A DNA stretch of 64,000 nt from Ottelia alismoides (Eukaryota > Streptophyta > Magnoliopsida > Alismatales > Hydrocharitaceae). The position numbers and the translations under genes are program-made. The stretch is taken from contig JAZKJV010002315.1 of NCBI GenBank assembly GCA_037367405.1, forward strand, positions 520,703-584,702. Direction: 5' to 3'. Numbering within the stretch: the first letter of the stretch is position 1; each line of letters starts with the position of its first letter. Shown here in pieces: positions 53,801 to 64,000 of the stretch. Under the pieces are notes generated by a model. That model did no database searches. It saw only the letters and a program-made list of their open reading frames with translations, and was not told the origin of the DNA.

Positions 53801-54303
53801 AAGGAATATTGATAAATTATTTTCCCTGTATGTTTCGAACAGGATGGTTATCGATTGAGGATTAATTTACAGGGAAATTAAAAGGAATTTTTAACAGAGC
53901 CTAGATTCCCCAGATTATTTATTTACGCTCTGATTATTTCTCTTGAACTTTAGCTTTTGATCTGTGTTAATTGTCGAGGTTATTGATTAACATATATTGA
54001 AGCTGAAATCTTAGTCACAGATCCTGTGCTGAACAACTGTCTTTGTATATTTCCTTGCATCTCAATTGCATTTCATTGCATTGTACATTTTCTCAATGCA
54101 TAAATTAATCAAGCACTAATTAATTATTTATTTTGACTTAAGACCGCGCAACTAAGAATCACTGTTCCCTGAGTTCGACCTTGGTACACTTGCCAAGTAA
54201 AAATACTCCACAACATTCAAAGTTTGTGGTATTTTGATCGACCTAAATTCACTTCCCATACTACAGTTACCGATTATTAAAGAGGCGAATTTTGCATTCA
54301 TCA
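47840..54303 (+). mobile_element. 3' LTR of the outer element, split by a solo LTR
   Basis: The first 29 bases match the 5' LTR exactly (TGATGAATCTCGTATTCATC and on), and the end (AAAGAGGCGAATTTT...TTCATCA) matches well. Most of the rest is only loosely alike. Its own length is about 2.9 kb after removing 49929-53488. A TATAAGAGC box is near 49069, and CACGTG pairs lie at 48863-48895 and 48931-48949 (TCACGTGC/GCACGTGA). GC-rich frames at 49128-49761 look non-coding. Confidence 0.75.
49929..53488 (+). mobile_element. Athila-type solo LTR, 3560 bp
   Basis: Starts TGATGAATACCC/ATTCATCA and ends TTTTTCGTGTCATCA; perfect duplication GTCCC on both sides (49924-49928, 53489-53493). It shares order and motifs with the other Athila LTRs: an AT-rich head, a C-rich middle with a TATATAAGCG box near 51104, TTTGCA/GCCCC-type spacing at 52080-52530 and an A-rich tail. 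There is no internal region, as expected after LTR-LTR recombination. Confidence 0.9.
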
Positions 54304-54308
54304 AGAGG

Positions 54309-56136
54309 TTGGGAGGATGAGAAGGAGGCATAGAAGAAGCACTAGCAAAGCGTTGCCGGAAGGACGGGGGAGGAGGAAGACGGTGTGATCCTCTCATACC
54401 TGACTTCGTAAGTAAGTTTTAACTTGTGTTAGGTTTTCTATTAATCTTCTTTTTTCAATCTAAGTTTTTGATTCATCTTCCCTTCCAATTCATTTTGTGC
54501 TATGATTCGAGGAGGAATATGAGCATAGCCATGCTCGGGTGCAGGCAACTAAGCCCTTAGTGAGCATACATGTTCTTCGTATGACTCACTCATCCTTGAC
54601 AAGAGATTTGCCGATTCAACAGTTTTTATCAATCTATACATGTTTTGGTAGAGAAATCTTGTGTAACACCCTACTTAGTTGTAGCGGCTAGGTAAGTCAG
54701 TGGACCCTATGATTTGTCACATGCTTTACTCAACTAAGAAGCATGATGTTTATTGATTCCTCGTCGCTTGCAGTTCTTTTATATTCTTTATGTTTCACTA
54801 TTATTTTCCTCTCAATGATTTTGAGGAAACTCTTTATATTTTTCTTTTGAAATATTTCCCTGTATAAGGGGAAATTCTGTCGAAAATTTCACATAAATAT
54901 ATCCCGATATAAGAAGAAACTCTATCGAAATTTTCATAAAAATATGACCCTATATAATGGAAAATTCTGCTGAAATTTTCCTAGAAATATCACCCCATAG
55001 AAGTAGAACTAAAATTACGAGAGAAAATATGTTCATCTCGTCCTTCATTTGTTTTTCATGTTTCTTCGTGTTCTTCGTGTTCTTCGTTCGTTCTTCGTAT
55101 TCTTCATTCATTCTTCACATTTTTAGCACATTCTTAGTATTCTTGATAAAAAAGTGAAATTCGATCATTTTAGGAGCAATAAAACCATCCTTTCTGAAAA
55201 CGAGTCACAACAAAGAACTGCATACACGAGAGAGAGCTCGACTAGGTAACAAAATCCTTCCTCTTGCTGCTGGGTTTTCAAGTTAAAATGGATAAAAAAA
55301 TTATGTTAATCATACTCTGTATTTTGAAGAATACTCATATACTTGTTTCATGATTTACTTTAAAATAATTGCCAAAATAGAGCTGGTGTAAGGAATTATC
55401 CTTGAGGTTACTATGATTTATGTGCAATATTATATTGATATTAGATAAAAATTGACATGGCATAAATGAGATCCAATTTGATTTTTGTTCTATTTTCATG
55501 ACAAGGATGACTTGGAGTAGATACTACAGGTCGAGCTTGTATCATGTAGGTTTGTCAAAAGAACATCCGCATTGGCAGGCTATACCTAGGTGGTACATGG
55601 TTGCTATGTTATGACCAAACGAATGATTTACAACGCATGGTACTCGATTATCATTAGGCAGGATGACCGACTGAAGATGTGGTCATGCCACGTGGGGGGC
55701 ACAGATGGTTGGATAGCAGTTGGGTCATGATAACATGTATTTAAAGCCGCTAGTTTATGTGATTAAATTCTAGCCAGTGGTTTTATGCTATCGGGTCTTC
55801 GAAGATGGTTTGCCTCTTTGCTTGTTAGGATGAGGATTTGAAACCCTGAATAATAAATGAAAAGGAAACTATTAGGGTAGTATTGGATGATTGGTTGAGC
55901 TTGGTAATCTTTTTTATGTATTTTCCTTTCCAGCTGATGTACATGTAAATGGTTATAGTGGGACAACGTACTAGGTAAACTTTATTTTGTGAATGGTCTA
56001 GAGTTGAAATACTTCCTTCTTAATAAATTAATAGCATTTTGTTTCTGAATGTTAGTTATGATTAGTGAATAAATTATTGTTAGGTAACCAGATCCTGATA
56101 TGGGAGGATCTGATGATCCAAAATTGATATCATGAC
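54309..56136 (+). mobile_element. Right part of the Del/Tekay-type LTR
   Basis: This continues the LTR interrupted at 20896. It ends near ATATCATGACA (56136), followed within a few bases by a tRNA-iMet-type primer site. It is non-coding and contains the 45-bp repeat at 54850 and a TTCTTCGT-rich stretch at 55055-55150. Combined with 20353-20896 the LTR would be about 2.4 kb. Confidence 0.55.
54850..55012 (+). repeat. 45-bp tandem repeat, ~3.6 copies
   Basis: Units start at 54850, 54895, 54940 and 54985 with AAATAT(T/A/G/C)(T/C)... followed by a CCC-TATA stretch, GAAA(T/C)TCT and GAAATTTTC. Copies differ at many positions, so the array is old. Confidence 0.85.
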
Positions 56137-56140
56137 AGTT

Positions 56141-56152
56141 TGGTATCAGAGC
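56141..56152 (+). other. Primer-binding site (tRNA-iMet type)
   Basis: TGGTATCAGAGC is the usual start of the initiator-Met primer site in plant copia and chromovirus elements, sitting just after the LTR end. Confidence 0.75.
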
Positions 56153-56336
56153 CCGGTTACTCCAGTAATTTATTCAGTAATTGATAACTATAAATGGTAG
56201 TCAGAAACTAAAGTTTTCTTAAGATCTTTTTAATCTAAAAAGTGATTGTGGTACCATTCACAAGCTATTGTCCCTAATGTACGTCATGCTAGATAGAATA
56301 AAAACTATTTGATAGCCTTAATTCACCTTAGGGTTA

Positions 56337-56745
56337 TGGAAAATCAGGACATAACTGTGCAGATGGTTGCATTGATGGTGATGCTTCAAGATATGTGGCA
56401 AGGACAGTTGGCATTATAGGAGATACTCAATGCCATGCTGAGAAACCTAAGGCATCTAGACATATGAATGCTAGAGCTAAGGGTTATGTTCACCCTTCTT
56501 AGGAAGAATCTAGCTATATAACTCCATGGAGTAGGCTCCTATCCTAGTTGGAGGAGCCATGGAGGAGGTCCTTCTTAGAAAAAAAATGTTGCAATCCTAC
56601 CATAAAAATAAGATTTCAATAAAAATACAAAACCATTATTCGATTAAGGGATCAAAATGTTAAGTATTCAAATCCAAGAGATCTTAGATGACTGTGTGAT
56701 ATAGATTATAGGATATCATTTACCTGCTTCTCTACTACTTATTGA
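56337..56745 (+). pseudogene. Decayed gag region of the Del/Tekay element
   Basis: MENQDITVQMVALMVMLQD and short following pieces look like the N-terminus of a chromovirus gag (starting near 56337), but stops appear within ~30 codons and the capsid core and zinc knuckle are missing. Most of gag and the first half of the protease seem deleted. Confidence 0.45.
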
Positions 56746-56748
56746 AAT

Positions 56749-59370
56749 ATGAATAATTTTGACATCATCTTTGGGATGAACTGGTTAGAAAGGTATCGTG
56801 CATGCCTACATTGGTTCCAAAAGGTAACAACCTTATGCTTTCCTAACTCTATAGAATTCCAATTCATTGGAAAGACATCCAATTATGATGTTGAATATAT
56901 CATTACTCTGAAGGTAAAACAATTGTTAGAGCAATGGTGTCAAGGTTACTTAGCTTATGTATCCACTACATCAGGGTCAGAAAAGATAGATGATGTACCT
57001 ATAGAGTGCGAGTTTCCCTATTTATTTCTAGATGAACTACCTAGATTACCACCTGAGACTCATACTATCTATATCCCTCCGCATAGAATGGCATCGGCTG
57101 AGTTACATGAGTTAAAGGTATAGTTACAAGAATTATCAAACAAAGGCTTCATTCGTCCTTGTACTTCATCATGGGATGCACATGTCTTGTTGTGAGAAAG
57201 AAGGATGGGCCGATGCAATTGTGCATTGACTATAGATAATTAAACAAAAGGACAATAAAGAACAAATATCCTCAACCAAGAATAGATGATATCTTCGACA
57301 AGTTACAGAGTTCAACTATGTATTCCAAGATTGACTTAAGATCTGGATATACCTTTAGTTGAAAATTAATGATGCAGATATTCCCTAAGACAGCCTTTAT
57401 GAATTTTCTGTCATGCCTTTGGGACTTACAAAAGTCCAACCGCCTTCATGGATCTCATGAATAGAGTATTCAAGGAATTCCTAGATCACTTTGTAGTAGT
57501 CTTCATTGATGACACGCTTATTTACTACAAGGATAAGTACCAGCATGAACATGATCTTCGGCAGGCACTTGAAACACTAAGGAAGAACAAATTGTACACT
57601 AAATATAAAAATGTGACTTATGACTATCTAAAGTATCCTTCCTAAGCCATGTTATTTCTTGGGAAAAGTATATCAGTTGATCCTGCGAAGGTTAGTGCGG
57701 TGATGAGTTGGGAACACCCGAAGATTGTCACAGAAATGCGATCTTTTCTGGGTCTAGCTGGGTATTATAAAATATTTGTGGACTTTTCACGAATAGCATT
57801 ACCAATGACTAGGCTGACTCAGAAGGAAGTCCCATTCATATGGTATGATGCATCTAAAACTAGTTTTCAGACATCGAAAGAATGCCTAACATCTACACCT
57901 ATCCTTACTCTACTCTTTGGGACTAAAGGGTTTGCAGTATACATTGATTCATCTAAAGAAGGACTTGGGGCAGTTCTTATGCATCATGGTAAGGTAATTA
58001 CTTATGCATCATGATAACTTAGGATACATGAGAGGAACTACCCGACACATGACCTTGAGCTAGTTGTCGTAGTCTTCTCTTTAAATATATGGAGATACTA
58101 TCTCTATGAGATTAAATTTGAAATCTCATCGATCATAAAAGTTTGAAATATTTGTTTGATTAGAAGGAGCTCAATATGAGACAGAGACGATGGCTAAAGT
58201 CGTTGAAGGACAATGATTGCACCATCTCCTACCACCCCAGTAAGGGAAACATCGTAGCAGACACCGTTAGCAGAAGAACTTATTCACATGAGTTGGTGAA
58301 TGCTATCCACTTCTGGGGTTTAGTATCAACATTGAGTGAACGGAAACCATTTGATAGTAGTGTGGATACTATAACTATTCCTTGCTGATACAAATCAGAG
58401 ATCTGGGAGAGAACAAAGAAAGGATAAGAGGATGATCCAACCCTTAAAGACTTGAGACAACAACTTGAGAAGAATGAGATAGAGGGATTCCATAAAAAAG
58501 ATGGGGTATTGTATAACCATCACAGAGTTTCTGTACCAAACACACCCTAATTGAGGAAAGAGATCTTATGTGAAACACATTGCTCTAGATTATCTATTCA
58601 TCTAGGAATTACAAAGATGTATAGGGATCTTTGTTCATACTTTTGATAGCCAAGAATAAAGAAGGATGTTGTTGAGTTTGTGAATTCATATTTCACCTGC
58701 TTATTGCAACCTCTCCCTATCCCTTAATGGAAATGGGAAAGCATTTCCATGGAGTTTGTTACTGGCTTACCTCAAACAACTGGCAGTAAAGGTAATATAT
58801 AAGTCATAATAGATCGTCTAACTAAGGTAGCACATTTTATTCCAATAAGCTTGTCTTTCACTCCAGACAAGAATGCTGAGTTATATATTACACATGTGAT
58901 CCGTCTCCATGAAATTCCAAAAAGAGGTAGTCTCCGATCGAGATTCACGATTCACTTCACACTACCAGGAGAACTTCATGAAAGCCTTAGGTTCACAGAT
59001 ATGCTTGAGCACAACATAGAATCTGTAAACATATAGTCAATCAGAAGGAACTATACAAACTGTAGAGGATATGCTACGAGCATCTGCCTTAGAATGGAAG
59101 GGATCATGGATTAAACATTTGCCTCTTGCAGAATTCACCTACAACAACAGTTACCATGCAAGTATTGGCATGACACCTTTTAAAGTACTATATAGACGTA
59201 GGTGCACTAATCCTCTATATTGATAAGAGGTCGGGATAAAGAAACTTTAAGATTCAGATAGATTCCAGGAGACACAGGAAGTTATAGAGCTTGCTTGAAA
59301 ATGACTAATAGATGCTCAGAGTCGCCAGAAATCTATAGTGATACAAGACGAAAAACTAATATCCCTGTAT
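56749..59370 (+). pseudogene. Decayed Del/Tekay (chromovirus) pol
   Basis: In order: protease end (FDIIFGMNWLERYRACLHWF, 56755), the linker to reverse transcriptase (PPETHTIYIPPHRMASAELHE, 57050), reverse transcriptase pieces (CIDYR, 57225; [10 protein letters not shown], 57320; VVFIDDTLIY, 57500; [19 protein letters not shown], 57740), RNase H ([14 protein letters not shown], 57940; ISYHPSKGNIVADTVSR, 58215) and integrase remnants (about 58500-59350, with AQSRQKS near 59318). The catalytic loop survives as IDD. Many stops and frameshifts show it is long dead. No chromodomain is seen because the element is cut near 59370 by the minus-strand Athila remnant. Confidence 0.85.
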
Positions 59371-59379
59371 AGTTTATCT

Positions 59380-59658
59380 ACCCTATCTCTCCCTACTTTA
59401 TTTCTTATTGACCAAGTCATCATGATGATTTTGTCTCATGATCTAGGGTCACTAAGTGTCTTTGACACCACCTTCCTTTCCTTTTCGTTTCTTTATTATT
59501 TTATTTTAGCATAAAAACATTATTTTGTACAATATTTAACACAATATTATTTATGAATTATTGAGTGTTTATTTTCACAAATTTCTGGTATATACACGCA
59601 TACTTAGGGATTTAAGGCCAAAATGAAAGAATAAAGGTAATGAAATAGAGATTCATTA
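59380..59658 (-). mobile_element. Truncated Athila LTR, minus strand
   Basis: Read on the minus strand from 59658, it starts TAATGAATC/ATTTCATTA and continues ACCTTTATTCTTTCATTTTG. It later reaches AATAAAGTAGGGAGAGATAG, matching the first ~250 bases of the young Athila LTR. It breaks off near 59380 against the Del/Tekay remnant. Confidence 0.75.
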
Positions 59659-59689
59659 ATCTCTCATTCCAACAGTTGCTCTCATCTTC

Positions 59690-62330
59690 TAACAGTCAGT
59701 ACAACGTTTCACAAAAATCTTTTGCATCTTTGAATAGAGTCCGATCACCGGAGGTTTCATTGGAAAACTTTCATTATCGTTCTTTTCTCAGAGTGGTGTC
59801 GACCTGATTCTTGATTATGGTAATGCTCTAGAACACTATGGACTTCCTCCTAAGGGATGCACCTTCTCCAGATGCAATCTTCCCCCTCATGAAATGGATA
59901 TGGATCCTCCCATTTGTAGAAATTAATATATGATAAAAATTTGTCAACTTTCAACTTTGACCAATCTTGCAGAATTCTCTTGGAAACAAGATAGTTCACA
60001 ATATCGATGAAATAAGGGAGCGAGGTGACTGATAAAATTGTCTCGTCAGAGAAAGTATCTATAATTGGAATCAGACTCTGTTCAGGAGTGTATAGCTTTA
60101 GTAGTATAGAAATATGATCTGTCACCACATTTTTTATTGCAAGCGTGTCTCTGATTTCAAGATCAAATTCTTGGAATAGAAGGATCCTTCTTGCTTTGTA
60201 AGTATTTTATGGTAGAATGGTCTATATACACTATGACTTTGGATCCAAGAATGTGATATCTGAATTTCTCCAAGGCAAATACAACTGCTAACAGCTCTTT
60301 TTCAGTAATGGTATAATTCTTCTGAGCGTCGTCTAATGTCGTGCTAGCAAACTAAATAGTAAATGGTAATCCATCTCTCCATTATCCTAAGACCTCACCA
60401 AAGGCATAATATGATGCATCTGTCATGATCTTAAATGGTTGAGTTTAGTTTGGTGGTTGAAGGATATGGGCTTGAGTGATCAGTTCTTTCAGCTGATTAA
60501 AGACTTGGAGGACTCTTAACATCTATAATGAATTCCGCCTCCTTGCCTAGAGATTTAGTCAACGGTGGGACAATTTTACCGAAGTCCTTTATGAATCTTC
60601 TGTAAAATCCCACATGCCCAAGGAATGACTCGACTTGCTTTAGATTTGTAGGTGCCTCGAGTTTGGAAATGACGTCCACCTTCGCAGGATCTACCTTCAT
60701 GCCACATTTAGATATGACGTGGCCTAACACGATCCCTTTAACCACAATGAAGTGAATCTTCTCCCATGAGAGCATCAGGTTCACTTCACATCATCTTTTC
60801 AGTACTCATGGACCGAGAAGTCATCCATGAAAACATAGAGAAAACTGCCAACCATATCTACGAATACAACCAACATGAATCGTTGGAATGTCACTGGAGC
60901 ATTGCACAAATCGAATGGCATTTTGCGGAAGGCATATGTCCCAAATGAGACAGGTGAAGGTGGTCTTCTCTTGATATCCATGAGAAATTGCAACTTGGTT
61001 ATAACCAGAGTATCCATTCAAGAAATAGAAATATTCCTTCATGACTAGTCTTTTGACTACTTGGTCGATGAAGGAGAATGGAAAATAATCCTTCTTGGTT
61101 GCTAGCTTCAGGTGCTTGTAATCCAGACAGACATGCTAGTAAGTTGAAAATCTGGTTGGGATCTCTTCTCCTTTGTCATTCTTCAAAACGATGATCCCTG
61201 ATTTTTGGGCACAACGTGTAGGGGACTCACCTATTTAGAGTCGGATATGGGATATATGAATCCCACATCACACCATTTGGTATCCAAGACATTTGGATTC
61301 AATCTACGCTGAAACTCTCAAGATGGCTTGCTATCTTCTTCAAGATATATGTGATGCAAGCACAATAAAGGATCCACGGAGATAAGAAATTTTCCAGCAT
61401 ATGGCCTTGCAGTTTCTTTCTAGAACCTCGAGCAAATGAGATTCTTGTTCTTTGTCAATTGTTAATTGATGGTTACCAAGAACATATTCTACACACCACA
61501 AGGAAGGCATACTTCATATTCGCTGGAAGTGGTTTGAGCTCAGGTGGGGTCTAAATCATTTCAGTAGAAACTTCAGCAACTGTGTAGGGCAGTGGTGTCA
61601 GTTCCATCAAATGTAAATTATCCACCATAGGCAGTTCAAACTCTGAATTTAGTGTTGCACAGAAATCTTCAATAATGTTATTGTGTCACAAAAATTTTCA
61701 ATGAGTTTCTCTTGCTCTGTTAAGGATAGGTGGACAACAATAAATTCATTAGGTAAATCATCAAAAATCTTGTCTTCACAGATAGAAGGGAATTCAACTG
61801 TGCTATCCATGCCTTCCTCCGAGGAGAGGAATTCGTGGGTCTAATATCATCCATAAACAGATTTGTATATCTAATCTCTACTAGAAAATCACAGTCTTCT
61901 TTCTCTGTTGTGTAGACTTGTTCTCAACTGATGCATAATCTGATGGTTTTCAGCTCTTGGATAATCTCGATAGGCACCTTATCGCTGTTGGAACGAAAGG
62001 TGATCTGCCCGATGCCGTAGTCCACTACTGCCTTGGCTGTTCGAAGGAACAACCGTCAAAGGATTATCGAAGTATGTAGTAAAGGAGTTGAGGTGTCCAT
62101 GTCAAGCACAATGAAGTCCATAGGGAATAGCATCCTGGAATGGTGACATTGACATCCTTCATAATGCCCCGCGACCGCTTGATAGATGTATCTACGAACT
62201 ACAAATCATTCTTGTAGACTTGAGCGATCCCAACCCAAATTCTTTGAGTAGTGAAGTTGGCATTACATTGATCGACGACATGATATCATGAAATGTTAGA
62301 TCAAACTCTTGGTCGAAACATCTAGCATCT
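59690..62330 (-). pseudogene. Decayed Athila pol, minus strand
   Basis: On the minus strand: protease region (about 62330-62050, SSINVMPTSLLKEFGLGSLK with the D-x-G lost), linker, reverse transcriptase (61250-60500, for example EKTTFTC, VFMDDFSVHEY and LGHVGFYRRFIKDFGKI), RNase H (60430-60160) and integrase N-terminus (60128-59695; WEDPYPFHEGEDCIWRRCIP, then a damaged HHCC finger ending CTDC-stop). FMDD survives, but frameshifts and stops are many. After the zinc finger the sequence jumps directly to an LTR start, so the integrase core, 3' region and polypurine tract are deleted. Confidence 0.85.
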
Positions 62331-62339
62331 GACAACATG

Positions 62340-63992
62340 AGCTCCTATATCTTTCTTTTTGCTTGGAGATTGTTGATTGCATTCACAGTAGCTGTGGTCA
62401 AAATATGCTTCACATTTCTTTCTCTGGATCGACATGACTATCTTTTTGAAGTACATGCTTCTTTTTAGTACTTTCTTGATATTTGACATGTACTTAACGA
62501 CCTTAAGTAGAGGCATCTCTTGAACAAGATTTTGAATAATTTCGACTACATCAAGGTAGGACAAGGCTGTTTTCAAATTTCTAAATTTTGGGATTTTCTC
62601 ATTCCATTACAAAATGAAATATGGGTAGAATCAAAAGTAGAAATAGTGTTCTTATTTATATCAAAATAAGAATTGGCTGGCAATACAAATGGATGACAAA
62701 ATGGGGTGCACTCATCCATAAAGAGGAAGGCCTCCAAAACTAGCAGGCGGAGCTCTATCAGTTGGCATTAGATTGACTGCAGGTGCGGTCCTCTCCAAGG
62801 CTGACTGCTGCTTCTTTCTTTTTGGTATTTTGAATTTACTAATTTTTGTCCTTCTATTTTCTGATGCATCTCCTCTATCTTCTTCTTCCTCACCCGCTCG
62901 CTTGTTGGACCGGTTGATGTAGAAGATGATAATGACTCGCCGGTAGAAGCTTTATTCTTCCCCTTCATGGTAACAAACGGTTGTAGAGTCCTACTGCTCC
63001 TGAGAATGACAACATTAGATAAAAGCACATCAAGCATATCTGACTCTGTTAGATCGAACGGAACATTGCATACCACTTGGCTCTCTCTTCCTGAATTTAT
63101 TAGGATTGGCCTCCACCTGTGCCATAATGGGAGTTTTGGCATCAGTGAGGTCATCGAGCTTGCTGCAAGGCTCTTTACCAACTGAGCTAAGCAGTCCAAG
63201 GCAGGGTTCACGGAAGTAGCCTTAGATGGTTTAATATGCTGTCCACATTGAGTCTGGGAACGATGTGATGGTTGCTGGTAGGAATGCTGAAAATTATAGT
63301 GAGGAGAAGGGTATTGTTGATAGTGCTGAGGAGGGTATTGTTGATAAGGAGCAACCATGCACCACTATTACTGTCGGTTTTGATGGTATGCCAATTGCTA
63401 GTACTGATTTTGTCTCCAATTATTGTTGTATGTAGAGTGTGGGTGCTAAGGTTGTTGAATCTAGACAGATCTCCCTCCTCCTTGTTGAGGGAATGTATAG
63501 TTTGATCAATATTTGCCCTGTTGATGTTCATCAAGATGGACCAGTTGTGCATCATTGCTCTGTACGTCATTCACCTCTTGAATGAGAGGTGGAGAACATG
63601 GATAAGGAAGTATCTGAAGCTCAGGCTAGTAAAAAACCAATTGTTATTGCGGCTGCGAGGGTGATGTCATCTCAGGGGGTTGCACATAATACACGTGCAT
63701 GACCGTCGGTTTTCCTAGACTCTGTTGTGGGGTTTGAGGCGATGGGGGCTCCTTCATCTTAGTAGGAGGCGTGGCTGATGCAGATACCGACTGACAAAAG
63801 CTGATTGTGCTCACCAGCAGCTCCAACTGCTTGATGATCTGATCCAATATGTCCAGGTCCCGAGTCCTCTATTCGATCACAGCTAATTTTTCAAGGTCCT
63901 ATGATCGTTTCTCGAAAATATCCACTTTGGGCATATGGTTCCCAATGATGCTTAGTTTGGATCTCTCGTACTTGATCGGATCATGATATGCT
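62340..63992 (-). pseudogene. Decayed Athila gag C-terminal region, minus strand
   Basis: 62576-62340 reads as the gag-pol linker (IQNLVQEMPLLKVVKYMSNI). 63358-62768 and neighbours read as Gln/Tyr/Pro-rich gag C-terminus (QQYPPQHYQQYPSPHYNFQ), NPALDCLAQLVKSLA and a lysine-rich end. NPALDCLAQL corresponds to NPALDDLARL in the young element's gag. Upstream pieces to 63992 are Pro/Ser-rich with stops. The capsid core would lie beyond the window edge. Confidence 0.7.
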
Positions 63993-64000
63993 TCCATGGA

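Larger units (their letters stand above)
20897..54303 (+). mobile_element. Non-autonomous Athila-like LTR retrotransposon (outer, nested host)
   Basis: Perfect 5-bp duplications AGAGG flank it (20892-20896 and 54304-54308). Both LTRs start TGATGAATCTCG and end TTCATCA. A primer site follows the 5' LTR and a polypurine tract precedes the 3' LTR. Two later insertions account for most of its length: the full Athila at 26279-45014 and a solo LTR at 49929-53488. Without them and their duplications it is about 11.1 kb, with ~5.1 kb between LTRs. That interior codes only for a gag-like N-terminal region and a protease-like segment. I find no reverse transcriptase, RNase H or integrase, so it would depend on enzymes of a related element. 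The two LTRs differ strongly from each other. Confidence 0.8.

Overview
This window is plant nuclear DNA, from an angiosperm I cannot place to species. It is almost wholly transposable elements. Evidence for a plant: Ty3/gypsy Athila and Del/Tekay elements and Ty1/copia elements, a primer-binding site complementary to plant tRNA-Asp, hAT and foldback MITEs, a MATE transporter fragment and a pectinesterase fragment. I see no intact host gene, no rRNA or tRNA gene and no CRISPR array.

Left part (1-8160): wreckage of Ty1/copia elements. A gag fragment (90-275) is separated by LTR-like DNA (287-2000) from a pol remnant full of stops (2005-4795). A four-copy ~260-bp tandem array follows (5312-6902), split by a 548-bp non-autonomous hAT element with a perfect 8-bp target duplication. 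A copia polypurine tract and LTR close the region at 7072-7374.

Middle-left (8160-20352): low-density DNA with the first exons of a MATE transporter (minus strand, 8966-9319), a large foldback MITE (10187-10546), a ~2-kb terminal-inverted-repeat element whose AGTAA/TTACT motifs switch strand at its centre (10563-12576), a small solo LTR (14196-14402), a hairpin MITE (15366-15511) and a broken pectinesterase end (18024-18320).

Right part (20353-59370): a nested stack. (1) An old Del/Tekay element (LTR at about 20353-20896 and 54309-56136, decayed pol to 59370) was hit in its LTR by (2) a non-autonomous Athila-like element (20897-54303, duplication AGAGG). That element keeps only gag-like and protease-like reading frames. 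It was then hit twice: by (3) a full-length, very young Athila element (26279-45014, duplication CGACT, LTRs 3842/3841 bp), which landed inside the protease frame, and by (4) an element now reduced to a solo LTR (49929-53488, duplication GTCCC) in the 3' LTR. A decayed Athila copy on the minus strand (about 59380 to the window end) abuts the stack.

The young Athila copy has gag (31895-34672) and pol with intact catalytic residues, but gag and pol lie in different frames and a TAG precedes the protease. The most unusual signal is in the non-coding DNA between pol and the 3' LTR of both Athila-type elements. Several perfect hairpins each end in a polypurine-tract-like AAGTATAGGGGG. A further 8-bp hairpin lies exactly 17 nt before the 3' LTR in both elements; its stem sequence differs but pairing and spacing are kept. 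This could be a structured cis-acting module shared by an autonomous element and its non-autonomous relative.
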